In this document: positions 44,695 through 53,700 of the stretch, piece by piece
Position numbering within the stretch: the first letter of the stretch is position 1
Layout: every line of letters starts with the position of its first letter
NCBI GenBank assembly: GCA_041740995.1
Contig: JBGSKY010000254.1
Span: 22,098 to 86,097, forward strand
Length of the DNA: 64,000 nucleotides
Direction of reading: 5' to 3'
Source of the DNA: JBGSKY01 sp041740995
GTDB taxonomy: Bacteria; Planctomycetota; Planctomycetia; Pirellulales; Pirellulaceae
Notes under the pieces: model-generated
Told to the model about the DNA's origin: nothing
Database searches by the model: none
The model's input: only the letters and a program-made list of their open reading frames with translations
Program-made: the position numbers and the translations under genes

Positions 44695-46239
44695 CTAGGC
44701 GGTCGGATCGGCCGCAGCTTCCGGTTCTTTTGTTTCTTCCTCAACGTCCCGATAGTTGATAACAGAAATCGCTTTGCGTAGCGTCTTAACCATCTCAGTT
44801 GCTGGAGCATCGCGGCCGGTGAAGAGTTTGTATTGATACGCGGCTTGCCGAACAAACATTTCCAACCCAGATATCGTCGTGCACCCCATGCTGCGAGCCA
44901 TTTTCAGCAGCAGCGTTTGCTCAGGGTTATACACCGTATCAAAAACCAACGAACGCTGATCTTGCTCTTTGGGTTCATAGGGCGAATTATCGATGTCGGG
45001 AAACATACCAACCGGCGTGCCATTGATGATGAATCCCGGTTTGACGTTATATCGATCAGCCCACTGGATAGCAGTCGCTTTTAAATGATTGGCCAGCCGT
45101 TCGGATCGCTCGTAGCTGCGAGAAGAAATGTAAAGATTCGCACCTCGATTTTTCAAACCATAACCAACGGCTCGTGAAACTCCGCCGGCACCAAGAATCA
45201 ACGCAGTGCGTCCACGGAACGGTTCGGGATCGTCAGACTCTTTCTTGAGCGCTTCGATCATGCAATCCATCGACGCTCGGTAGTCGGTATTAAAGCCGAG
45301 CAATTGGTCTTGGTCGTTAAAGACAACTGTATTCACTGCGCCGATCATCTGCGACGATGCTTCAGCCTGACTGAGAAACTTCATGATCGTTTCCTTGTGA
45401 GGAATTGTCACACTTAGGCCGCGAACACCATTTGCGGGGCACCATTTCAGGAATCGACCAAGATCTTCAGGCGTAATTCGAAACGGCAAATATCTGGCGT
45501 TGATCTTCTCGTGCTCGAACGCTGCGTTGTGAATCAGTGGCGAGTAGCTGTGAGCCACTGGATCGGCAACGACACCGAATAAAGCCGTTTTTGAATCGAT
45601 TGTGTCAGCTCGATAGACGTTTTTCATCTGATCGAAAGTGAGTTGACCGGGTGCGACCCGACGTTCGCTACTGTAAACGCAATAGGTGAAAGGCGCGTTG
45701 TACCGCGACGCCAATATCCGAGTGATCGTGCCTGTCTCACCCATACTGATACCGATCGTCGGGCGGTCGGCTTTCGACATCAACGCGAGCATCCGTTCGA
45801 CGTCTTCAAACGAATTAGCCAACGTTGCAATCTTGACGATATCTGCATCCAGTGAGGACAATTCGCGATGGATTTCGACCAGGTCTTCTGGCGTGCCTTC
45901 AAAGTTGTGCAGGCTTATAATTCGTTTGGTTTTGCCATAGCGCGGTATTTTCAGCGCGATATCAAATTCCAAGTCAACATACTCTACGCCCATCGCAATC
46001 GCGGATCGGAGCAGCATCAGTCGCTCTTCTTCCGATTTTTGCCACCGACCGCCATCTTCACGACGACGGCAAGTGACAACGACCGGGGTGGGACGATTTT
46101 TTAGCAGTCGCGTCAGATCAATGCTGCGCCCGATGTAGTCCAGCCGAATCTCGGCTAGCTCCGCGCCCTCGTCCGCCAAGCGCTGATGCTCTTGAACCGT
46201 AGTTTTATGACGCGTCCGCGCGATGGTTACACAAATCAT
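44695..46239 (-). CDS. aroDE: Bifunctional 3-dehydroquinate dehydratase / shikimate dehydrogenase
   Basis: The 514-residue protein fuses type I dehydroquinase (about 1-212) to shikimate dehydrogenase (about 218-480). The first has the Schiff-base Lys136 in DADIVKIATLAN and His111 in IISLHNFEGT. The second has SYSPLIHNAAF, Lys282 in VTIPHKE, NTDYRAS for shikimate binding, and the NADP site ILGAGGVSRAV. It catalyses steps three and four of the shikimate pathway. The fusion resembles the plant enzyme and also occurs in planctomycetes and chlamydiae. The TrpG/PabA-type gene lies 53 bases upstream on the same strand, so a shared transcript for chorismate-derived products is plausible. Confidence 0.96.
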   Translation of the reverse strand: MICVTIARTRHKTTVQEHQRLADEGAELAEIRLDYIGRSIDLTRLLKNRPTPVVVTCRRREDGGRWQKSEEERLMLLRSAIAMGVEYVDLEFDIALKIPRYGKTKRIISLHNFEGTPEDLVEIHRELSSLDADIVKIATLANSFEDVERMLALMSKADRPTIGISMGETGTITRILASRYNAPFTYCVYSSERRVAPGQLTFDQMKNVYRADTIDSKTALFGVVADPVAHSYSPLIHNAAFEHEKINARYLPFRITPEDLGRFLKWCPANGVRGLSVTIPHKETIMKFLSQAEASSQMIGAVNTVVFNDQDQLLGFNTDYRASMDCMIEALKKESDDPEPFRGRTALILGAGGVSRAVGYGLKNRGANLYISSRSYERSERLANHLKATAIQWADRYNVKPGFIINGTPVGMFPDIDNSPYEPKEQDQRSLVFDTVYNPEQTLLLKMARSMGCTTISGLEMFVRQAAYQYKLFTGRDAPATEMVKTLRKAISVINYRDVEEETKEPEAAADPTA

Positions 46240-46292
46240 TCGTGAAATTCAAAAGCAACGAGGAATTAAGAAAAGACGAATTTTTATTCTGA

Positions 46293-46901
46293 TTAACTAG
46301 CGACGGCAGTCGAGGGCATTTTCCATTCCAAAAAGCGTTTTAGCAATTCCGTCCCCGGTTCAGTTAGAAAACTTTCCGGATGAAACTGCCATCCTTCGAG
46401 AGGCCACGATTTGTGCCGAACACCCATAATTTGTCGCCCATGCTCTTTATCGTCGACCCAGGCGGAAACTTCCAAACAATCCGGAAGACTTTGAGGCTCG
46501 ATGACTAGCGAATGATAGCGGGTGGCAACAAAAGGGTTCGCCAGATTTTTAAAAAACCCTTGGTTATCGTGAAAAATCCGGTCAGTTTTACCGTGCATTA
46601 GTTTTGGTGCGCGAACGATTTTACCGCCCAAACATTGGCCAATCGATTGATGGCCCAGACAGACGCCAAGCGTTGGAACAGTCGGTGCAAATTCGCGGAC
46701 CACATCGACACTGACGCCCGCTTCATTGGGCGTACAAGGTCCTGGTGATATCAAAATGCGACTTGGTTTCAATTCGCGAATCGCGGCGAGACTAATTTCA
46801 TCGTTTCGAAAGACCCTGATATCAATGGTGCCATCGATTTCGCCCAGCCGCTGGACCAGATTGTAGGTGAAGGAATCGTAGTTATCGATCACTAGAATCA
46901 T
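46293..46901 (-). CDS. pabA: Anthranilate/aminodeoxychorismate synthase glutamine amidotransferase subunit
   Basis: From the ATG at 46901 the 202-residue product begins MILVIDNYDSFTYNLVQRLG, a hallmark of TrpG/PabA. It has the oxyanion segment ISPGPCTPNEAG, the nucleophile Cys81 in LGVCLGHQSIGQ, and His and Glu in WQFHPES. It supplies ammonia to anthranilate synthase or aminodeoxychorismate synthase component I. The two uses cannot be told apart by sequence here and no component I gene is adjacent, so pabA or trpG are equally possible. It lies just upstream of aroDE. Confidence 0.93.
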   Translation of the reverse strand: MILVIDNYDSFTYNLVQRLGEIDGTIDIRVFRNDEISLAAIRELKPSRILISPGPCTPNEAGVSVDVVREFAPTVPTLGVCLGHQSIGQCLGGKIVRAPKLMHGKTDRIFHDNQGFFKNLANPFVATRYHSLVIEPQSLPDCLEVSAWVDDKEHGRQIMGVRHKSWPLEGWQFHPESFLTEPGTELLKRFLEWKMPSTAVAS

Positions 46902-47124
46902 GTCGGTTCGCACATCCAAACAAAGCACCAAGTTCGCGTAAGGCGTTTTTATTGCCGGTAGAACAGCTTTTTGCTAGTCGAGATTATGGTGGAGTTCAGT
47001 TGTATGTCCTCGAAAAGCTGCCCTTTTTCGGCATTCTTTGTGTTTCCGCAGAACAAACGGCCAAAATCCAGCAACCATTGAGCATTTAACGTCGGGATTG
47101 GTCCGGCTTCAACTCATGGGACAG

Positions 47125-47142
47125 GTCGGGACCGGTCCTGAC
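47125..47142. repeat. Dispersed palindrome, copy 4
   Basis: GTCGGGACCGGTCCTGAC is an 18-base palindrome with one mismatched pair and a perfect 10-base centre. It sits in the 285-base gap between the FMO-like gene and the amidotransferase gene. Confidence 0.65.
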
Positions 47143-47186
47143 ACTTCTGCCTGTGCCAAAACGTCTGCGTTTTGCCGAATGAGCAA

Positions 47187-48554
47187 TTACGCGGCCTTTC
47201 GTTGGCTCGCGTTTATCGGCTGACTTTTCTTTTGCACGAGAACGTTAGACTTGCGTTTTCGTTCGCGTTCGATCTGTTCCAAGTATGAGTAGAAATCGAC
47301 TTGAATTGTGTGACGGGGAGCAGAGACATATCTGCGCTGCATTTTATTTCGTTGCAGATCAATATCTTTTCGCATGGCGTCGGGTGAAGGAAGGCAACAC
47401 TTGTTTTCTATTAAGTCAGCGGCCCATTCGGCCTGCTGCTCTGCCAACGGCATGATTGCTCCCCAAGGTTGAATCAGTCCAATGAAATACAGATTTGTCA
47501 GATCTGTATGTACGACATGTTTGTATAAGCCAACTCGGTTCGCTTGAGTATCAAGAATTTCTGGTGCGAGAAATGGAAACGCAATTTGATAGCCAGTTGC
47601 ATAAACGACTTGATCAATCTCTTCTTCGCTCCCATCGGCGAAATGCACTACGCGATCAGCGAATCGCGAAACATTTGGCTTGATAGAAATCTTTCCGTGT
47701 CCCAGTAGGTTCAACAAGTCGTTAGAGATGGTTGGATGCTCTTGCAATATCTTATGTTGTGGCGTGGGAAGGCCGAAGCGTGAAAGCCGACCCCGTGATA
47801 GACGGAGTGCGGCAGCAAAAATTCTTTGGAAGATAGGGAATGGCAGATGTTTCCAAAACCATACCGGTGCGATTTTGTCTAACGGCTTTCCGAAAATGTA
47901 CTTTGGGATGATATGCGCGCCACTGCGAGTGGAGAGGTAGGTCCGCTCAGCTACGCGCGAAACCTCGCACGCAATGTCGCACCCCGAATTACCGATTCCT
48001 ATAACTAACACGCGTTTGCCGACCATCGAAGACGGTTCGCGGTAATCGTGTGAATGCAAGCTGGAGCCGGAAAAATCTCCGGGAAAATCCGGCGTTCTGG
48101 GTTTCCAATGATGGCCATTGGCAACCAGCACGCTGCGATAATTTTTCGTTCTTATGTCGCCTGATCTGGCCCGGGTTGTAACGTCATAGGTTCCGTTGTC
48201 TCGCGGTTGTATCGATATCACACTTGTTTGGAACGTAATTTTGGAACGGAATCCAAAATGATCGACATAGCTTTCGAAATACCGGATTATTAATGAATGA
48301 TGAGGAAAATCTGGGTAATCGCGTGGCATTGGAAAATCAGAAAATGCCATCTTGTCGCGTGACGTGTTGATGTGCAGCGATTTATAGGCAGCCGATGTCC
48401 CACTGTCATTTTCATAACGCCACAATCCACCGATGTTGGAACCTTGTTCAAAACAATCAAACGCAATGCCGCGCTCATGAAGTATTTTCGCCGCGGTAAA
48501 TCCACTGCATCCGGCGCCTACAATACAGACGTCTGGTTGAGATTGTGCGAGCAT
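47187..48554 (-). CDS. Flavin-containing monooxygenase-like protein
   Basis: The 455-residue product has an FAD site VCIVGAGCSGFTAAKIL, an NADPH site VLVIGIGNSGCDIA, and the FMO signature FSGSSLHSHDY (FxGxxxHxxxY). The QVVYATGYQIAFPFL segment is the usual ATGY-like motif. It should oxidise a soft nucleophile or perform Baeyer-Villiger chemistry with FAD and NADPH. It starts 2 bases after the stop of the SDR gene, so they form one operon. A TTG two codons upstream, which would overlap the SDR stop, is the alternative start. No signal peptide is seen. Confidence 0.93.
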   Translation of the reverse strand: MLAQSQPDVCIVGAGCSGFTAAKILHERGIAFDCFEQGSNIGGLWRYENDSGTSAAYKSLHINTSRDKMAFSDFPMPRDYPDFPHHSLIIRYFESYVDHFGFRSKITFQTSVISIQPRDNGTYDVTTRARSGDIRTKNYRSVLVANGHHWKPRTPDFPGDFSGSSLHSHDYREPSSMVGKRVLVIGIGNSGCDIACEVSRVAERTYLSTRSGAHIIPKYIFGKPLDKIAPVWFWKHLPFPIFQRIFAAALRLSRGRLSRFGLPTPQHKILQEHPTISNDLLNLLGHGKISIKPNVSRFADRVVHFADGSEEEIDQVVYATGYQIAFPFLAPEILDTQANRVGLYKHVVHTDLTNLYFIGLIQPWGAIMPLAEQQAEWAADLIENKCCLPSPDAMRKDIDLQRNKMQRRYVSAPRHTIQVDFYSYLEQIERERKRKSNVLVQKKSQPINASQRKAA

Positions 48555-48556
48555 AA

Positions 48557-49432
48557 TCAAGCTGCCTTAGCGGAGTGAGATTCGAAGCTTCCGCGATGCT
48601 GTGATTCAGCGGCGAGCTGCGCGGCTTTCTGCCGAAACTTTTTGCGCCGACCAACGCGATAAAGCATGTCGGAAAGCCCCGGTACCAATCGCTGCAAATT
48701 CACGATCAGATGCGCTAGAGGCGAAACCAGAACAAGTCGACGATCGCGTTTGATGCCATTAATCGCTCGCTTAGCAATAGTTTCAGGCGAACTACAAACC
48801 CAATTTGGCGGCTTGCGCATTCGTCCGCTACCGTCGGAATTTATCATCGACGTAAATAAGTTCGTCTGTACAAAGCCAGGGCACAGCGTGGTAACTCCCA
48901 ACGTTGATCTTCCATATTCAGCACGCAGCGACTCGCCAAAGCCGACCATTGCGTATTTACTCAAGTGATATGCGGTACAGCGATTTGTCGCGAACAAACC
49001 GTACATGCTGGCCACGTTTAAAATATGCGCTTCGGGTTGTTTTAAAAATGTTGGCAGAAGTAGACGCGTGAATTCAAATGGTGCATTCACATTGACTTTC
49101 AACAAGCGTTGCCATTGCTGATCCGTCATTAAATCTGTCGCACCATAATAAAGCACGCCAGCATTATTGACCAAAATGTCTAGTGCTCCCCACTGGCTGA
49201 GGACTTCGTCAACAACCGTTGCAATCTGCGCCGGATCGCTAACGTCGCAAGTCCGCGATACACATTGGACTCCGAGAGCTTGAATTTCGGCCGCCGTTTT
49301 TGCATTCTTTTCGGCGTCGATGTCGACCAAAAAAACGTGTGCGCCTTCGTTCGCAAGTCCCAAGGCAATCGCGCGACCGATGCCGCTCGCACCGCCAGTG
49401 ACCAGCGTCAGTTTATTCTTGAGGTCGCGCAT
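48557..49432 (-). CDS. SDR family oxidoreductase
   Basis: The 291-residue product has TLVTGGASGIGRAIALGLA, NNAGVLYYG, the catalytic Ser in ILNVASMYG and YHLSKYAM as YxxxK, so it is a canonical NAD(P)-dependent short-chain dehydrogenase. A basic C-terminal extension (after about residue 255, RVGRRKKFRQKAAQLAAES) is unusual and may contact a membrane or nucleic acid. It lies directly upstream of the FMO-like gene, and the pair suggests oxidation of an alcohol or ketone substrate. Confidence 0.93.
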   Translation of the reverse strand: MRDLKNKLTLVTGGASGIGRAIALGLANEGAHVFLVDIDAEKNAKTAAEIQALGVQCVSRTCDVSDPAQIATVVDEVLSQWGALDILVNNAGVLYYGATDLMTDQQWQRLLKVNVNAPFEFTRLLLPTFLKQPEAHILNVASMYGLFATNRCTAYHLSKYAMVGFGESLRAEYGRSTLGVTTLCPGFVQTNLFTSMINSDGSGRMRKPPNWVCSSPETIAKRAINGIKRDRRLVLVSPLAHLIVNLQRLVPGLSDMLYRVGRRKKFRQKAAQLAAESQHRGSFESHSAKAA

Positions 49433-49843
49433 GAAAAGGATCTCGGCTTGAAAATGGGATCAGATGCCGGAATGGACAATGGACCAGAAACGCCAAAACT
49501 TCTGAAGAAATTATGGCAACCTCGTCGGGGTGATAGCAAATATCAGGTGAAATTCCAAGAGGAATTACAAGAAGACAGCGAACAACTAAGACGCCAAATT
49601 TTGTTGGTAGCAATCGAACTCAGGACCAAAAATCGACAGATTCTCAGGAAAAACATCACTTCCGAATAGCTCAGCACCTGCCTGTTGCCAATAAAGTGCC
49701 GCGGAAGGCAACAAACCAGGTACATTTCCGCGTTGGTTCCGCTTATAATGGCCAGCCGGTTGGAGGTTGCCTAGCAAACGGAGCTGACAATCGCCCGCCG
49801 ATCCCCCGCCTCATTTTCCCGCCTCAATTAAGGTACCAAGCCG
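49433..49843. other. Intergenic region between divergent operons
   Basis: This 411-base gap separates the minus-strand SDR-FMO pair from the plus-strand DUF1501 cluster. No credible frame, RNA or repeat was recognised. Two promoters are expected. Confidence 0.5.
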
Positions 49844-51148
49844 ATGAAGTGCTCGGGTAACGTCTTTGCTCGCCGTGGTTTTCTCTCTGTTGGTGCCCTC
49901 GGCGCTGTCGGTTTATCGCTTGGCGATTTCTTGCGTATGAAGCAAGTTCAAGCTGAACAAAAACACTACGATTTCATCGAGCCAAAAGCCGACAGCGTCA
50001 TCCATATTTTCTTGCCTGGCGGAATGGCCCAGCAAGAGTCTTTTGATCCCAAGCCTTACAGCCCAATCGAATACCGCGGCGAAATGGGGACCGTCAGGAC
50101 CAACAACGGCGAGATCTTTGGCGAGACCATGCAGCGTCTGGCGGGGCTGGCTGATCGTTTCACGGTCATTCGATCGATGACGCACGGCGAGGCGGCCCAT
50201 GAACGTGGCGTCCACAACATGTTTACTGGCTACAAACCTTCGCCAGCTTTGGTTTTCCCCAGCTTTGGCTCGGTCGTTTCGCATGAGTATGGCCCCCGAA
50301 ACAATTTGCCACCTTACGTTTCAATTCCGAATGTGCCGAATGAATTCGCCAGCAGTGGCTATCTCAGCTCGTCTTACGGCCCCTTCGCATTGGGTGCCGA
50401 TCCGGCTCGGGATGGTTTCAAAGTCCAAGATTTAAACTTGGCTGGCGGCGTCGATTTTGATCGTTTCAAGCGGAGACGCGAAGCGTTGGAGCAAGTCAAC
50501 CAGTACTTTGCAGATCGCCAAAGCAGCGATTCGGTTGTCGCGATGGACTCGTTTTATGATCGAGCATACAGCTTGATCAGCAGTGACAAGGCTAGGGAAG
50601 CGTTTAACATTGATGCAGAAGACGCTGGCTTGCGAGACAAGTACGGTCGCAATGAAGCCGGTCAAAGACTGCTGCTCTCGCGACGATTGGTGGAAGCCGG
50701 TGTTCGCTTCGTCACCATGACTTACTCTGGCTGGGATCATCATGCTCAGATTACGCAGAACTTCCGCAATAACATGCCAGCACTAGATCAAGCGCTGGCC
50801 GCGTTGCTCGAAGATCTCGATAGCCGTGGATTGCTTGAACGAACACTCGTTATGGTCAGCAGCGAATTTGGTCGCACGCCAAAAATAAATCCCGATGCTG
50901 GACGAGATCATTGGCCCAAAGTTTTCAGCGTCATGTTGGCTGGCGGGGGCATCAAACGCGGCCTAATTCATGGTGCTTCTGATTCGACTGCGACGGAACC
51001 AGACCACAGCCCGGTTGGACCAGCCGACTTAGCGACGACGATGTACCACTTGTTAGGCATTGTGGCTGACAAAGAGTTGATGGCGCCTGGCGATCGTCCG
51101 ATCGAAATCTGTGATGGTGGGCGCGTTCTTAACGAAATTCTTGCCTAG
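49844..51148 (+). CDS. DUF1501 family exported protein
   Basis: The 434-residue product has a Tat-type signal (FARRGFLSVGALGAVGLSLG) and the DUF1501 pattern: IFLPGGMAQQESFDPKP, VIRSMTHGEAAHERG, FVTMTYSGWDHH, SSEFGRTPKIN and GRDHWPKVFSVMLAGGGI. The fold is alkaline-phosphatase/sulfatase-like and the His/Asp residues in these motifs could bind metals, but the formylglycine Cys is absent. The function is unknown. It opens a four-gene exported block of planctomycete families. Confidence 0.96.
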   Translation: MKCSGNVFARRGFLSVGALGAVGLSLGDFLRMKQVQAEQKHYDFIEPKADSVIHIFLPGGMAQQESFDPKPYSPIEYRGEMGTVRTNNGEIFGETMQRLAGLADRFTVIRSMTHGEAAHERGVHNMFTGYKPSPALVFPSFGSVVSHEYGPRNNLPPYVSIPNVPNEFASSGYLSSSYGPFALGADPARDGFKVQDLNLAGGVDFDRFKRRREALEQVNQYFADRQSSDSVVAMDSFYDRAYSLISSDKAREAFNIDAEDAGLRDKYGRNEAGQRLLLSRRLVEAGVRFVTMTYSGWDHHAQITQNFRNNMPALDQALAALLEDLDSRGLLERTLVMVSSEFGRTPKINPDAGRDHWPKVFSVMLAGGGIKRGLIHGASDSTATEPDHSPVGPADLATTMYHLLGIVADKELMAPGDRPIEICDGGRVLNEILA

Positions 51149-51241
51149 CATTTCGAATCAGCCAAACTCGCATCGCCAAAGGTATTTGGCAATGCAACTT
51201 TTCCTGCTGCACCCCGCCTCATAAATCCCACCCAACCGCTC

Positions 51242-53689
51242 ATGAATTCACACAGCAAATCCTGCTCAGCGATCCTTCTCGCATCCACCAAATGCATCGG
51301 AATTATCGTTTGCTCTTTTCTGATGACGGCATCAAACGTTCGAGCCGCCGAACCACATATTCGGCGCATCACACCCGCTGGACTATCGTCCGGACAATCG
51401 AGATCTATTTCGCTGATCGGCGAGCGACTTTCGGATGTGACAGGGATTCTCTTCTATGATCAGCGGCTGAAGGCATCCGAATTCAAAGTCACTGATGATA
51501 AAAACATTACTTTCGAAGTGGCGGCTGATCCGAGTTTGAACAACGATTTGTACGCCTTCCGATTGATCTCAAAAACCGGCCTGTCTAACATGCGGCTGTT
51601 AGGCGTCAACAAGTTTCCCAGCGTAGTAGAAGTCGAACCCAACAGCGACTTCGAATCTCCACAAGTTATCGAGTTACAACAGACGATCGATGGCACGGTC
51701 CGCAATGAAGATGTCGATTATTTCGCCGTGGAACTTGAAGCGGGTCAAACGCTGAGTGTTGAACTTGAGGGTTTGCGACACGCGTCCGATCAAAATTTCT
51801 TCGATCCATCGCTGGCCATTTTGGACGCTAATCGTTTCGAAGTAGCCAGCAACGACGATGCGACCCTCTTGCGTCAAGACTGCTTATGCTCGTTCCAAGC
51901 ACTACAAGCTGGGCGATATATCATCGAAGTACGCGAAAGCTCTTACGGCGGAAACGACGACTGCTTGTATCGTTTGCATGTCAGCAATCAAACGCGTCCA
52001 GTTACGATGATTCCCGCTGGCGGCAAGCCTGGTGAATTGCTCCAAGCAACGTTGATTGATGATCTAGGCAATAGCTGGCAAGAAGAATTTCAATTGCCCG
52101 ATTCTCCGACCGAGAGTTTTTCAGTTTGGTCAAATCGCAACGGTGTGCAGTCCCCGTCACCGAACTATCTTCGCGTTGTAGAGCTTGAAAACTATGTCGA
52201 AGCCGAGCCAAACGGCGACATGAAATCGGTCGCGCCGGTGTCGGTGATTCCCGCCGCCTTTCAAGGAGTTCTTCAAGAGGAAAATGACGAAGACTTTTTT
52301 GCATTCTCTGCAAAGAAAGACCAACGTTTTGAAATTCAGTCTGTTACCCGTTCAGCCGTACGATCGCCAGCCGATACGGTGTTGAATATCTTCAAGCTCA
52401 ATGGCAATCATCTGGCAGGCAACGACGATAACAAAGGCCCCGATTCGTTTCTCGACTTCAAGGCTCCTGAGGACGGTGACTACGCGATTCGAGTCCGTGA
52501 TCATTTGGGCCGCGGTGGCATCGACTTCGTTTATCGAGTTGAACTAAATGCCAAATCACCCTCTGTGCAAACCGATATTGCGGAACAGAGTCGTTATCAG
52601 TCTCAACAAATTGTAGTTCCGCAAGGTGCCCGAACAGCAATCGAAGTGAAGGTGAATCGCCGCAACATTGGTGGCGACGCAATGGTCAATTTGGAAGGGC
52701 TGCCAGCAGGTTTGTCGGCTGAAGCAGTCCTTTGTCCCGCCGATCGTTCTAGCGTTCCAATAGTCATTCGCAGTTCGTCAGATACTGCTTTAAGTGCGAC
52801 TTTGGCATCGATCAGGACAGTAATCACGCAAGGCGATACTTCGATTACCGGACCGCTACGTCAGCGTACGCAACTTATCCGTGCACAAAACAATGTGGAC
52901 GTTTGGGGCTTTGACTGTAATCAAGTTGCGGTGGCCGCAACGGAGGCTGCACCGTTCGATATCGAAGTCATCCAGCCTGGCGTGCCGCTAGTTCGCGATG
53001 GAACGATGAACCTGAAAGTCAAGCTTCACCGGAAAGAAGGATTCGATGGTCAAGTACGACTGCGATTGGTTTACAACACACCTGGCATGTCCGCCAATGG
53101 TTCGATCCGAATCGAGAAGGATGTAACCGAGACTGAAATCCCAATCACTGCCAACGGCAACGCAACGCTCGGTGTTTGGGCAATGAGCTTGTTGGCCTGG
53201 ACATCAATTGATCGCGGCGATATCAAGCTTTCATCCGAGCCATTTACGATTGAAATCGCTGATCGAATCTTTGATTTTGCTTTTAACAAAGCGATGGGGG
53301 AGGTCGGCAAGCCGATCGATGTTCTAGTAGGCGTCAAACAAAAACGCGTTCTTGAAGGCACAACTGAAATCGAATTAGTTGGCTTGCCTCCTGGCACGAC
53401 TTGCGATGCGTCCAAAGTAGTTTTCGATCCGACCGCTGAACAAGTTGTCTATCGATTGAACGTTCCAGCTGATGCCAAACCAGGAAGTTTCAAAACGCTC
53501 AACTGTCGTGGCACAATCACCAGCGATGCTGGAGTGATCACACAAACCAATGGGACTGGTGAAGTCCAAATTGACGTCCCTCTAGTCGCTGCCCCAGCGG
53601 CCCCCGCACCAACTGCTTCACCGGAGCCAGCCGCTCCGAAAGTGTTGACTCGCTTAGAACAGCTTCGCGCGATGCGAGAATCGAATTAA
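51242..53689 (+). CDS. Exported PPC-domain protein
   Basis: The 815-residue product has a signal peptide (IGIIVCSFLMTASNVRAAE), an IPT/TIG-like domain (about 40-115), two pre-peptidase C-terminal (PPC) domains (about 130-230 with NEDVDYFAVELEAGQTLSVE, and about 315-420 with ENDEDFFAFSAKKDQRFEIQ), and further beta-sandwich domains up to about 780. It ends with an Ala/Pro linker and RLEQLRAMRESN. No enzyme motif is seen, so it looks like a surface beta-sandwich protein binding ligands or partners. It lies between DUF1501 and DUF1549/1553 genes. Confidence 0.9.
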   Translation: MNSHSKSCSAILLASTKCIGIIVCSFLMTASNVRAAEPHIRRITPAGLSSGQSRSISLIGERLSDVTGILFYDQRLKASEFKVTDDKNITFEVAADPSLNNDLYAFRLISKTGLSNMRLLGVNKFPSVVEVEPNSDFESPQVIELQQTIDGTVRNEDVDYFAVELEAGQTLSVELEGLRHASDQNFFDPSLAILDANRFEVASNDDATLLRQDCLCSFQALQAGRYIIEVRESSYGGNDDCLYRLHVSNQTRPVTMIPAGGKPGELLQATLIDDLGNSWQEEFQLPDSPTESFSVWSNRNGVQSPSPNYLRVVELENYVEAEPNGDMKSVAPVSVIPAAFQGVLQEENDEDFFAFSAKKDQRFEIQSVTRSAVRSPADTVLNIFKLNGNHLAGNDDNKGPDSFLDFKAPEDGDYAIRVRDHLGRGGIDFVYRVELNAKSPSVQTDIAEQSRYQSQQIVVPQGARTAIEVKVNRRNIGGDAMVNLEGLPAGLSAEAVLCPADRSSVPIVIRSSSDTALSATLASIRTVITQGDTSITGPLRQRTQLIRAQNNVDVWGFDCNQVAVAATEAAPFDIEVIQPGVPLVRDGTMNLKVKLHRKEGFDGQVRLRLVYNTPGMSANGSIRIEKDVTETEIPITANGNATLGVWAMSLLAWTSIDRGDIKLSSEPFTIEIADRIFDFAFNKAMGEVGKPIDVLVGVKQKRVLEGTTEIELVGLPPGTTCDASKVVFDPTAEQVVYRLNVPADAKPGSFKTLNCRGTITSDAGVITQTNGTGEVQIDVPLVAAPAAPAPTASPEPAAPKVLTRLEQLRAMRESN

Positions 53690-53700
53690 GGATTAAAAAC

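Noticed and set aside
49265..49669. 134-codon plus-strand frame upstream of the DUF1501 cluster
   Set aside because: Its first half is antisense to the SDR gene, and the rest is Lys/Gln/Glu-rich without signal peptide or domain.
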